From Imbricaverruca yamaguchii (Eukaryota; Arthropoda; Thecostraca; Neoverrucidae), in assembly GCA_034440575.1 (NCBI GenBank), contig JAOTOL010001502.1, forward strand, positions 1,111,001 to 1,175,000: a stretch of DNA of 64,000 nucleotides, in the 5' to 3' direction. Position numbers and translations under genes: made by a program. How positions within the stretch are numbered: the stretch's first letter is position 1; each line of letters starts with the position of its first letter. The notes beneath the pieces were generated by a model that searched no databases, was not told the origin of the DNA, and worked only from the letters and a program-made list of their open reading frames with translations. Of this stretch, positions 55,631 to 64,000 are shown one piece after another.

Positions 55631-56757
55631 GTGTCTACAATAATATCGGTGTCTACAATACACACGGTGTCTACAATAATCAGCAACGAGATCACAAAGT
55701 CAAACATCGACATACGACTGGACGAGGTTCGTCTGACGGCCGACATAGACGAGGAGGCACGTCTGCTGTTGCAAACGGTACTCGACTGCTGCCCGTCACA
55801 AAAATCCGACCTGCCGAAAATTATTCTCCCCCTACTGGGCGGTGCACGGTCGTCTTACAGTCGACGACGGCTTGGTGGTATGCGGCTGCCGCCTCGTCAT
55901 CCCCAGACCTCCCAGGTCCTGGGAATGATAACTACACGCCGGTCACCAGGGCAAAGGGAAGATCAAGGGCGGGCTCGTCAAATAATATATTGGTCGGGAA
56001 TAGATCTGGCTATCGAACATATCACCAGCACCAGCCGGTCGTGTCAGAAATCTGCCGTCCCTCCAAAGGAAGACGTACCGCCATCACGAGTCTGCCAATC
56101 GTCCCTTCCAGCACTTATGTGCTGACTTGAGTCTATACGCTTGGCAGTACTTCCTCGTCGTAGTGGACCCATACTCTGGCTGGCAGATGGTGCGTACGCT
56201 TGGCTCCAATGCAACTGCGACCAGGTTTGGCATAGTTACAGGGCATATTCTGCATCGCCGGTGTACCGGAGATCCCCTGGTAGGAAAGTGGCCCACAATT
56301 AACCGCCAGATTATTCCAGGAGTTCCTGTCACGATGGGTTGTGCAGCATCGCGTCTCTTCATCCCACTACCCGCAGTCAAACGGACGAGCGGAGGCTGCC
56401 GTGAAGCTCACGTCAACGTTGATCAGACGATGCTGGGACGAGCGCTCCTCAGCCCTGGATTTGGACGCCTGGGTGCGCGATGTGCTGCAGCACCGTAATT
56501 CCCCGGGACCGGATGGCCGTTCTCCAGCACAAATCTTGTTCGGCCAACCTGTGCGGGACATGCTGCCGGCACACAGATGATGCTTCGCGGCGTGCTGGCA
56601 GCGCAGCGCCGATGATGCTGAAGCTGCTGCCGCTACTCACCGCGACCAGGCGGAGGCCCACTACAACCAGCGTGCGCGCGATCTACCGGGGCTTCAGGTC
56701 GGCAGCCAGGTGGTGGTGCAAAATTCACCGACTGGCAAGTGGGATCCATGCGTTGTT
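55631..56757 (+). pseudogene. Integrase N-terminal and core domains of Gypsy element 2
   Basis: The region from 55631 carries an acidic leader and a degraded zinc-binding module (C-x2-K remnants near 56040). The core is split over frames: YSGWQMVRTLGSNA near 56172 (the 'Dp.S.w.e' block) and GIVTGHILHRRCTGDP near 56235. HRVSSSHYPQSNGRAEAAVK (56345-56405) then gives the 'SS.hyPQsNG.aE' block with the catalytic Glu. AWVRDVLQHRNSPG and RSPAQILFGQPVRD follow (frame to 56580). The C-terminal module starts near 56690 (LQVGSQVVVQNSPTG) and is interrupted at 56758 by the TTAA element. Several breaks make it inactive. Confidence 0.78.
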
Positions 56758-57768
56758 TTAACACTCGCACGTCCGGCGGTCCGCGCCAACTTCGCCGGTC
56801 CGGGGGGGGGGCAGATGTCTGTCCCCTAAGATCTTTAGAACTATGCTAGCTAGCTACAAACAGAAAACGGCGTTGGATAGCTGGTGACAAGCTCTATCGA
56901 GTGTTTCGGTCATTTCTTTGTCCCGCTCAAGTCAATATTCAGGTCACTGGGTAATCATAGGTCAAATTCGACCAGATCGGGTGGAACTCTCAGATATTGA
57001 CACATATTCGAGGACTTGTAACAGATAGGAACAAACGGCGAACGCTATTCGATTTACAAAAGACAATCGAGGCACAAACTACGTGCCCAAGCAGGAATAC
57101 TTCTTACTCCGGAACTATGGCCTCAGGTCAATGCCATTCAGTAGCTTATGGAGGGCATGTAAGGTATCGATTGCGCACGTCTTGACGACACCAGCACAGT
57201 GACTGCAATTTGAGCCTTCTAGGTCAATGCAGTGCGATATAATGCGCAGAAATGTGCTAGTGATCTCAGGTGACCTCAAGTGACCTTGGTGAGGTCACTG
57301 AACAAAAATATCGGCGACAACATTGAGCATAGCTTCCACCTACACGCCACAACCGTTGTGAGGTCATTCCGAGAGCAAATATGTAACCAGGAAACATTTG
57401 TGTATGTTTCCTAGCCTCATAATAGGGCAAGCCATGGACGCGGCCTGAACTCAGGTCAATGCTACGAAAAACCAGAGATATATATTATGGTCCCTGATGA
57501 GATCATGACGTGTTATAAGTTTGAAATCAATCGCCAAATTATTGTGGAAATTGTGCCATCTAGAACTCCGAGGGATGTTGGGACACCTCGCCTGACTTGG
57601 TGACCTAACCTGAGAAGACCCAGGGTTAAAAATGAATGAGAATAGGTGGAAAAGACGAATGAGCAGCCATGCCAGGTTTGGCCATGCTAACCCGATTAGT
57701 ATGGCGGCAAATCATGAAAAACTGCAGGGGGTGGGCAGATATCTGCCCGACGGACGTGCGCGTGTTAA
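56758..57768. mobile_element. TTAA-flanked nonautonomous DNA transposon (family T2) in integrase
   Basis: TTAA lies at 56758-56761 and 57765-57768. Termini read inward are TTAACACTCGCACGTCCGGC (left) and TTAACACGCGCACGTCCGTC (right). Next to them are subterminal palindromes: GGGCAGATATCTGCCC (57733-57748, perfect) on the right and a GGCAGATGTCTGTCC variant (56810) on the left. The 1-kb interior has AGGTCA-rich text (57255-57310) and no gene; the 62-codon frame at 56997 is not convincing. Element-coding sequence on both sides is consistent with one integrase module and resumes in the same phase, which proves insertion. Confidence 0.85.
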
Positions 57769-58049
57769 CCGAGGTTACGGGACACCGCCGATACTTCGTC
57801 CGTCTGCCAGGTGGAAGAGTATTAACACGGAACAGACGTCGTCTGCGCCAGCGATACGCCCACGCCACGCCGGACGAAGTTGAGTCGGTGTCGTCGCCGG
57901 CTGCGGTGCTACATCCGCCTCGGTCCCAGCCTGCGCGTCCGGCGCCACCGCCGACTGCCGCCGTGGGTGCGCCGCGGCGATCCGATCGTTCGCGCCGGCG
58001 TCCAGAACGTCTCATAGAGGTGATGCGTTGCGCGCAGCCGGACTGGTGA
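57765..58049 (+). pseudogene. Integrase C-terminal module of Gypsy element 2
   Basis: Directly after the TTAA the frame reads TEVTGHRRYFVRLPGGRVLT and RNRRRLR, the GPY/F-type end of Gypsy integrases ('.v.....r.Y.V.l.dGr...RNRr.Lr'). A Pro/Arg/Ala-rich tail runs to the TGA at 58047-58049. The frame that appears to start at 57669 is partly T2 sequence and is not a true start. Phase and content match the module broken at 56758. The tail contains no domain. An antisense 185-codon frame (57626-58183) is a shadow. Confidence 0.75.
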
Positions 58050-58224
58050 GGGGTGAGGCCGTAATGTGTGCGTGGGTGGTGGCGTCTCGTGATACAAATG
58101 CCCTTTACTTTTGATCGGCTCAAATCTGCCGCTGAAGTACTTCGGTGCAGAAGCAATAATAATTGTTCAATCGCATGCCCCATTAGTGCATTGCACAGCT
58201 TTATGTATTGTGACTAGTGAGGGG

Positions 58225-58362
58225 TGTAGTAGTTGAGTTAGCCACCGATAGATATCGTGGCGGTCGTCCCCTCAGCTGACGGTGAAAGCACAGCACAGTT
58301 ATCGTTCAGACTTGCTCGTGTGTGTATCGTGCATTCCAGCGAGCTCGAGTGGAACCGAACCA
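58225..58362 (+). repeat. 3' LTR of Gypsy element 2
   Basis: It starts TGTAGTAGTTGAG after the purine tract AGTGAGGGG and ends CGAACCA. About 110 bp align with the 5' LTR. Confidence 0.7.
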
Positions 58363-58471
58363 CCATCCGGCGGCTGAGTACTGCATTAACAGATCCAGGG
58401 GATGGCAAGAAGAAAAAAAGGTTGCGCTTCCACACGTGCCTTAGCAATTAATTCATATTACACAAGTTCAA

Positions 58472-59520
58472 TTAACACGAGCCATGGAGGGGGGGGGGGG
58501 TGCAAAAATACACCCACCCCTCCGGCTTTTCGTACATGACTCCAAATGTTACCGGCCGATATACGCCATTTTTTGGGTACCTACTTAGAAATGACCGGTG
58601 CGTTGTTTAGAGCAAGAAAAACGAAAATGGGTCGAACATTTTTCGAGTTAGGGGTCGTAAGTAGAAAAAATCGAACCGCCAGACCACAAAAATCGGCGCT
58701 GATGCGTTTTCCGTATATTGGCAGAAGGGAAGTGTTATTGGCAACACTAGCGACTTGTTTTATGTATATTGTTATGCTATATAGTTTTAAAGTCATGTTA
58801 TGTGACTTAGGTCAAGTCAGGTCAAGCTCATGGCAGGTTAATGGAACCAAACTTGGCCAACTGGAATGTTGTCATGAATGCAAATGAGATCGATGTCACT
58901 TTGCAGGTTACTCCCTACACATCTTGAAAACTACTTTTGTCATTGCGTACCTAAGCGTTTTCATACTTCATTCATGTACTTCACTCCTTTCTTTGCGAAG
59001 CCGATTGCGCCGAGGCGTCCAACGGAGCAGTCGGGTGGGCAGCCTGGTTCCGGTAACTGGAGCAGGTAATGACCTGATAAAGTGTTGCTATATAGGTGAC
59101 CTGAGGTCAAATGCCGGGTATAGCATCTGCATGGCATCGCTAGTAATGTTCAAAACATCATTGATGCCCATTTTGGAGCATTTAATCACCATCACAGCAA
59201 TCCATAACAATGACAAGCGAAGCCACGCAAAACCAGAAATATTTGATATTTTGACCTCATTTTACCTTGAAGACATTAATCTAAGGCCATCAAATTTGCA
59301 CACAATAGAGCTCACTACAGTACCCCATTCACCTTGCGAATTTCGGTGCTCCAGCTTTAATAGGTTGGTTGGTTATTTGGGCTTAGGGGCGCATCGACTG
59401 CTTCGGTCATACAGCGCCCATCTCCAGCTTTAATAGGAATTAAAACCGTGGGGGGGGGGGACGGAATCCACCCGCCTCCAGTGCGCGTAATTTTCAGAGG
59501 CCCTCCAGGGCGCGCGTTAA
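58472..59520. mobile_element. TTAA-flanked nonautonomous DNA transposon, family T1 copy 2
   Basis: TTAA lies at 58472-58475 and 59517-59520, with T1 termini (CACGAGCCATGGAGGG and, from the right, CGCGCGCCCTGGAGGG). It is in the opposite orientation to 23837-24827. Shared interior text includes GGTCATTACCTGCTCCAGTTACCGG-type (as complement), CGCCGATTTTTGTGGTCTG and GCATTAATGATG-like words. The frame 58924-59433 has no transposase motif. It contains an ultrashort retroposon insertion at 59349-59437. Confidence 0.8.
59349..59437 (-). mobile_element. Ultrashort retroposon, copy 2, with 16-bp target-site duplication
   Basis: CTCCAGCTTTAATAGG occurs at 59349-59364 and 59422-59437. The insert 59365-59421 (57 bp) on the minus strand starts ATGGGCGCTGTATGACC and ends AAATAACCAACCAA. 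Stem GGGCGC/GCGCCC is at 59414-59419 and 59387-59392 (plus coordinates), and the inner stem is GAC/GTC. The T1 copy at 23837-24827 has no insert at the matching place (about 23913-23935). Confidence 0.88.
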
Positions 59521-59820
59521 CCTTGGAGCAGCTGTGCATTTGCAGCAAGAACTTCTGAAGCCCTAACGCGTCGGATACCGGGGACGTCCGGGAAAGCCGT
59601 AGCGTCTTCCAAATGCACCCAGTTGGACTAAAATGCTTGCCCAAGCGATTGATTATGAAGCTCTTGTTCCGCGCTTAAGCACAGAAGCCACCTAGTACGC
59701 GGGACGAGCGAGATCAGCTGCAAACAAACAAAAATAAACGCAGCGTAGTCACATCTCAGCTCACATCAGTCATCAACGCATTACTTCCAATGTGAATATC
59801 GGCACGCGCCTGCAAGCATG
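59521..59820. other. No gene recognised
   Basis: Short spacer between T1 copy 2 and the I-like LINE; no frame or repeat was noted. Confidence 0.4.
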
Positions 59821-59940
59821 AATGCAGAACCATCAATCTCGGAAACGATACATTCGCCAAACTGCATCACTAAAAGCAGAAATAAAGAATGGCCATTTCA
59901 CAACTAGCCGAACCCATGCTCCCGTGACACTAATCATCAT

Positions 59941-60720
59941 ATGCGATACGGCGGATCTTTGGGGGCGAGCGACAACATCCGGCTGTGGTGCGAAGTTTAT
60001 CACAAGCTGTCAGTTGGCGGGGGTGTCGCCGATACTCGGTCACACCTCGCGCACCCCTCCCGCGACGCTGCAAGACATGTCAGCGTTACAGACACACAGC
60101 TGGGGTGCCGTGCACCTCACCACACCTGCGGTTCATGCACACGATCACACCCCACCGACACCTGCACCAGCGGCGAGCTGTGTTGCGCCGCCTGGGGGGG
60201 GGGACCACGCGGCCTCGGTGGGTCCTGCCCTCGGTGGATGGCGGAGCGGGAGGTGCTCCGCCGGATCCATCTCGAGGACAAGGACCAGTACCGGGCCAGG
60301 GCGTCGGTCCTGGATCCGCCGGCGGCGTGGCCGGCTCGTCACACAGAGCCGGGCACACAGAAACAGCAACCACCACCACTCACAAACGCACACTACCCGG
60401 CTCTGACAACACGCTCCCTACATGTACAGAACACAAACACCAAAGCAGAACAACCGCAACCCCAGCACACGCGAACACCACCTAACACAAACACCCGCAA
60501 AACCAGACCACCAGCACCAGGACCTTCAAACCACCGCCAAACACACTGAAACCTATCCACTCCAACCTACCACCCACCACCGCCACCTGAATAATACCAA
60601 ACAGCATCCGCAGCATCCCCACACACCAAACGCACACTGGACAGATCGCCTACACCACACCCACACACAGATCAGGACACAGACTCGGAGGAGCAGACGG
60701 AACGAGAACACAGCACAACT
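59941..60720 (+). pseudogene. ORF1 (gag-like, zinc-knuckle) of I-like element
   Basis: Frame 59941-60549 contains CRAPHHTCGSCTRSHPTDTC, which includes a C-x2-C-x3-H-x4-C knuckle. A second knuckle (ELCCAAWGGG...GGSCPRW) follows, whose His is lost next to a G-run (60193-60201). WMAEREVLRRIHLEDKDQYR is a charged segment typical after the knuckles. Overlapping frames in other phases indicate at least one frameshift around the G-run. The rest is Pro/Thr/Gln-rich, low in complexity, as is common at the end of I-type ORF1. It would bind element RNA. The ATG-proximal part is degraded or missing. Confidence 0.65.
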
Positions 60721-60739
60721 GACTCATCGACATCGACAC

Positions 60740-61490
60740 AACTTACACAACATCGACATACAAGGCAGACTGATGCACTACCTGCATTTCTACCTACTCA
60801 ACAGATCTTTTCAAGTAAAAATTGGGCCCCACACCTCAGACGCCAAATTCCCCACCACCGGTTTAATGCAAGGCTCAGTTCTCAGTCCCCTACTCTTCAT
60901 TTTAGCTCTAAATTCAGCCATCACCGACAACGTTTAGGCCAAAATTGCAATCTACGCCGACGACATATTATTATGCACATCAACAGAAGCACCAGCACAC
61001 GCACTAACAGTACTACAACGCGCAGTAACAGAACTCAACAACAAACTTGCCACACTAAACCTTCAAAAAAGCACCACTCAAATCCAAATGCATGATATTC
61101 GGCTACAACAGAGACACAAACCTAGAGCCCCCAAAAATAAACAACTCACCCGTTCCCTTTGTCCCCACAACAAAATTTCTAGGTATCACATTAGACCAAC
61201 GACTAAGCTGGTCACTCCTCCTAAACATACAAAAACGTGCATCAAAAAGAATCAACATACTACGAGCAATTTCTGGCACACACTGGGGATCCGACCGAAA
61301 CACATTTCTAACTCTTTACAAATCACTCATTCGGCCAATTATGGAATACGGATCCCCACTCTTCGAAAACGCAGCTAAATCAAACCTCAAAATTCTAGAT
61401 TCTATTCAACGACAATGTCTACAAATAGTCACAGGAGCTAACACCACCTCACCTTCTCACGCTCTTCACATATACAACCACATTCCATAA
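60740..61490 (+). pseudogene. Reverse transcriptase (palm and thumb) of I-like element
   Basis: The frame enters mid-domain at IQGRLMHYLHFYLLNRSFQV. It continues with GLMQGSVLSPLLFILALNSA (motif B; the usual GVPQGSVLSP is altered to GLMQGS), stops at TAG 60935, and continues in frame with AKIAIYADDILLCTSTE (motif C, both Asp). After a frameshift near 61085 ORF 61092-61490 gives FVPTTKFLGITLDQRLSW and ASKRINILRAISGTHWG, the thumb and C-terminal 'LR.l.g..WG' block. It ends QRQCLQIVTGANTTSPSHAL. Motif A and the endonuclease are deleted. Polymerase function is lost. Confidence 0.8.
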
Positions 61491-61611
61491 CTACAGCACA
61501 GACGTACAGAAGCACTACGTAGATACCACTACAAAACACAACTCACGAAACAACACCCATGCACACAGGCACTAAAACTACGCAAAACACACAGACACCA
61601 ACTCATGAATT

Positions 61612-61700
61612 CCTCACGACTACAGATGGGCGCTAAATGACCTTGTAGTCGGCGCGCCCTTAAGGTCAAATAATAAATCAATCAACCTCACGACTACAGA
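61612..61700 (+). mobile_element. Ultrashort retroposon, copy 3, with 15-bp target-site duplication
   Basis: CCTCACGACTACAGA occurs at 61612-61626 and 61686-61700. The 59-bp insert (61627-61685) starts TGGGCGCTAAATGACC and ends AATAAATCAATCAA. Stems: GGGCGC (61628-61633) with GCGCCC (61654-61659), and GAC (61639-61641) with GTC (61648-61650). It lies in the RT-RNase H linker of the I-like element. Confidence 0.9.
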
Positions 61701-61822
61701 CCACAATAGGCTGTCGCATACACAGACACGCCAACACACTAGATATAACACTCCCAACGACAACACCACTCACACAACCCACCGCATGGTGGAATCAGCC
61801 GACAACCAACACACACGTCCTC

Positions 61823-62635
61823 ATGGACAAACCGAAAGACACATACACACACGCAGAAATACAACTATTCCCACAATTCACAGCACAGTACGCCAACTAC
61901 AACATCATATATACAGACGGTTCCAAATCACACACACAGCAGACGGGCACAGTGGCGGTGCTGTACCCCAACGCAGCACCGCCGCGGGTCATCCTACGTG
62001 CCCGTCTGCACGACACAGCATCCACATACACAGCAGAATTATTCGCAATCTTTTCGGCATACTGTACCATCTATAACACCAAAATTGAACACAGCATCTT
62101 AGCCACAGACGCAAAATCAGCACTGCAGAGCATAACACCCCACACCAAATACAATCACCTTCTCATACCCAAAATACTACACATCCACAAACAACTCACT
62201 ATACCACAACGACCAACACTTCTGTGGATCCCAAGCCACACAAACATACACGGCAACGAACACGCAGACACAGAAGCAAACATAGCCACAACACCACAAC
62301 AAATCACACAATGCCCCTACTCACAATCCGACTACTACCCCACAATACGACAGTCCATCAACAAACACATACAACAAACATGGGACTCAGTAACAACACA
62401 GCTACACAAAATACACCCCAAATACGTATACTGGCACTCCATCAACCAAAACACCAGACTCAGAGAACGCACACTAACACGACTACGCATAGGACACACA
62501 GCACTCCCACACTCATACCTCCTACGCAATCAACCACAACCACAATGCACTACCTGCCGCCACACACTCACAGTCAAACACATGCTCATATACTGCACCA
62601 AATACAACAACCAAAGACAACATATCACAAACTAG
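61823..62635 (+). CDS. RNase H domain of I-like element, frame intact
   Basis: This open frame of 270 codons carries a complete type-I RNase H. IIYTDGSKSHTQQTGTVAVL holds the first catalytic Asp, STYTAELFAIFSAYCTI the Glu, and SILATDAKSALQSI the second Asp. LLWIPSHTNIHGNEHADTEA holds the His and final Asp. All four acidic residues of the D-E-D-D set are present. A C-terminal Cys/His segment, QCTTCRHTLTVKHMLIYC (C-x2-C-x8-H-x4-C), is the 'C..C....t..Hll..C' zinc-like tail common in I-type LINE proteins. The codons are A/C-rich. It is likely translated only as part of a full ORF2, which is broken upstream. The frame 62224-63327 in another phase is a shadow of the A/C-rich composition. Confidence 0.82.
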   Translation: MDKPKDTYTHAEIQLFPQFTAQYANYNIIYTDGSKSHTQQTGTVAVLYPNAAPPRVILRARLHDTASTYTAELFAIFSAYCTIYNTKIEHSILATDAKSALQSITPHTKYNHLLIPKILHIHKQLTIPQRPTLLWIPSHTNIHGNEHADTEANIATTPQQITQCPYSQSDYYPTIRQSINKHIQQTWDSVTTQLHKIHPKYVYWHSINQNTRLRERTLTRLRIGHTALPHSYLLRNQPQPQCTTCRHTLTVKHMLIYCTKYNNQRQHITN

Positions 62636-62900
62636 TGCACAACGAACAACATCCCACTGAACCTCACCACGCTCCTCAACGACGACCATCCAGCATTACA
62701 CGAACACCTCTTCCACTTTCTCAAGACTACACGCATTATGGAACAATTGTGAAAAAAAGAAGAAAGGAAAAAAGGGAGAAAAAGGAAAAAAGGAAAAGAT
62801 ATGTAAAAAAAAAAACGAAAGAGAAAATGAACAAAACCACGAGAACGGAAAAAAGTAAAAGATACGTTGCAAAAAGAAAAGATAAAAAATATGTTCTTGC

Positions 62901-63343
62901 AATGTTCACTCCTGGCGATGACCCGACCCCGCCCCCACTCTACCTCATACCCCAATGTGGCACCGACTGGACTAACCCTCTCTCTCGACTCCATCATCTC
63001 CGGCTCTCAAACAATTCTACTGCACCAGCTCTTCATCTTCAGTCGATCCGGACTACCTCAGCTCTACTCTTCAAGACCATCCCAACGCTACTTCACCACT
63101 GCTCGACGACTCTACTAAACCTCCACCTCGAACTCATCCTCCTACCCTACACTACTCACTCCCTTACACATCTTCTCTTCAACCGGAACCAGCCGATATC
63201 ACCACACGGTGCCAGGCTGGCAAAATTCACCCACACACACACACACGATCCGACCCCCATCCCTCGCCTGGAGCCGGGGTGTGAACTGCTCGCAGTCCAG
63301 ATAGGGGAGAGGCAGTCCCCGCGGTAGTCGGGGACTGCTACCG
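62901..63343. other. Pyrimidine-rich stretch ending in alternative hairpins
   Basis: C/T-rich plus strand with a short (CA)n at about 63231-63247. At 63312-63338 GCAGTCCCCG pairs with CGGGGACTGC around a 7-nt loop. Overlapping it, GCGGTAG (63321-63327) can pair with CTACCGC (63337-63343). It may be 3' UTR of the I-like element or the start of another element; no coding motif was seen. Confidence 0.5.
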
Positions 63344-64000
63344 CTCGCCAGACGCCACGTCAACATGGGGAAGATAACTGACTTTGTGTAGCGGGCACAT
63401 GCTGTCAGTCGCCTCGGGCTACGTCAAGCTGCCGACCGATTTCAATACACTGGAGTGGTGCATACATAGAGTGGCGCAAGAATGGCTTGAGCTCTTCAGG
63501 AAATCTAATAAGTACATGCAGTTTCTGAGTGCTTTCCACATATTCGTTACTAGACAGACATAATTGTCATTGTGACATTAGTAGGTTCAGCTTCCGGTGA
63601 GTGAAGAAAGAAGGTTGGAGTAGGAAAATATGCCATGTGATTCCACTTGCCGATCTTTTTTATTTCGTTGAATAGAACCGGCACATAATTTTAGCATAAA
63701 GTTGTCCAATAATTATATTGAAACAATCGGCAACGATAGCAGTGTGCCAGGTAACTTCAGGACTGACACTAAACAGGCGTTGCTGGAACTAGCTCCGTGA
63801 GAACTAGCTTTGGCACCGACGACGTTACTAACTTTGCTATTGGTGAAAATGGCCTTCAGGAAGGCCCTTTTCACTAATATCTGATGGTGGGATCTATAAA
63901 AAAACGAGCAGGGCGTGACATATGCATGAGTGACCTGCCCTCACTTGCTTACCTTCATGTCATCTATGAAATTTCATGTCATTCGGTCACACGGGTAAAA
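63344..64000. other. No gene recognised
   Basis: No frame or repeat stands out. AGGAAGGCCCTTTTCACTAATA near 63857 is unremarkable. The window ends inside this interval. Confidence 0.35.

Larger units (their letters stand above)
52425..58362 (+). mobile_element. Gypsy-like LTR retrotransposon 2, decayed, with nested TTAA element
   Basis: Short direct terminal repeats (about 52434-52546 and 58225-58362) share CACTTGCTCGTGTGTGTATCGTG-type text (one mismatch) and the CAGCGA...GAACC end. Between them lie gag-like, linker, RT, RNase H and integrase remnants on the plus strand, in Gypsy order. A 1-kb TTAA-flanked element (56758-57768) is inserted in the integrase C-terminal coding sequence. The 5' repeat seems shorter than the 3' one, so its edge may be deleted. 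No target-site duplication was seen. Confidence 0.82.
59821..62900 (+). mobile_element. I-like non-LTR retrotransposon with RNase H, internally deleted
   Basis: On the plus strand there is a zinc-knuckle ORF1, an RT with a YADD box, a thumb, a linker with a retroposon insertion, and a C-terminal RNase H domain. A purine/A-rich 3' stretch (62753-62895) follows. RNase H after RT is characteristic of the I-type group of LINEs. The endonuclease and the RT N-terminus are missing: sequence jumps from ORF1-end text to mid-RT near 60740. The plus strand is strikingly rich in A and C and poor in G from about 60350 to 62700. Edges are uncertain. Confidence 0.8.

Noticed and set aside
57626..58183. 185-codon minus-strand frame
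   Set aside because: It is antisense to the recognised integrase C-terminal module and has no domain.
62224..63327. 367-codon His/Thr/Asn/Lys-rich frame
   Set aside because: It overlaps the RNase H frame in another phase and continues through an A-rich 3' stretch. Composition bias explains the lack of stops.

Overview
The window is eukaryotic, almost certainly from an invertebrate animal. It holds non-LTR retrotransposons of CR1/L2-like and I-like types, Gypsy LTR elements, Penelope-like elements, a tRNA-derived SINE, TTAA-flanked and long-TIR DNA transposons, a THAP-like exon and very long microsatellites. There is no bacterial-style operon, rRNA gene or CRISPR array. The species cannot be fixed from the sequence. 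I found no convincing intact host gene: nearly every recognisable coding stretch is a decayed mobile-element gene with stops or frameshifts. The one long intact domain is the RNase H of the I-like element.

Layout. 0.7-3.7 kb: decayed CR1-like LINE (SGNH esterase ORF1, endonuclease, deleted RT). 4.6-5.95 kb: repeat family A with a higher-order minisatellite; an inverted partial copy lies at 25.3-25.9 kb. 7.05-7.6 kb: LINE 3' end. 10.0-10.24 kb: 67-bp tandem repeat. 10.3-13.6 kb: degenerate ~23-bp array plus flank, duplicated at 17.0-17.55 and 21.99-23.7 kb, where a 4.4-kb AT-rich LINE (17.55-21.98 kb) splits it. The first copy carries a tRNA-Val-like SINE and an ultrashort retroposon, and the second copy has both empty sites. 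16.25-16.63 kb: (TC)n. 23.84-25.2 kb: TTAA-flanked nonautonomous transposon and a partial copy. 25.98-26.61 kb: compound TG/TGCG satellite inside an LTR-like direct repeat pair (25.9-27.5 and 29.4-30.2 kb).

31.1-35.1 kb: putative long-TIR DNA transposon carrying a decayed protein of unknown function. 35.3-38.35 kb: another DNA transposon with ~0.8-kb TIRs and a broken transposase-like gene. 38.42-45.05 kb: Gypsy element 1, both LTRs present, catalytically dead. 46.08 kb: THAP-like exon. 46.77-51.85 kb: a large imperfect inverted repeat containing two head-to-head Penelope-like copies around a near-perfect palindrome; one copy is interrupted by a CR1 3' end. 52.43-58.36 kb: Gypsy element 2, its integrase region interrupted by a 1-kb TTAA-flanked element. 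58.47-59.52 kb: a second copy of the 23.84-kb TTAA family, itself holding an ultrashort retroposon. 59.8-63 kb: I-like LINE with an internal deletion, an intact RNase H frame and another ultrashort retroposon insertion.

The most interesting signal is a family of 57-64 bp retroposons. Three full copies start at the same base, end in CAAT-type tails and have 15-16 bp target-site duplications. All share a hairpin-forming 3' domain with the longer tRNA-Val-like SINE, and the paired bases covary between copies. This looks like a minimal substrate for a LINE reverse transcriptase.
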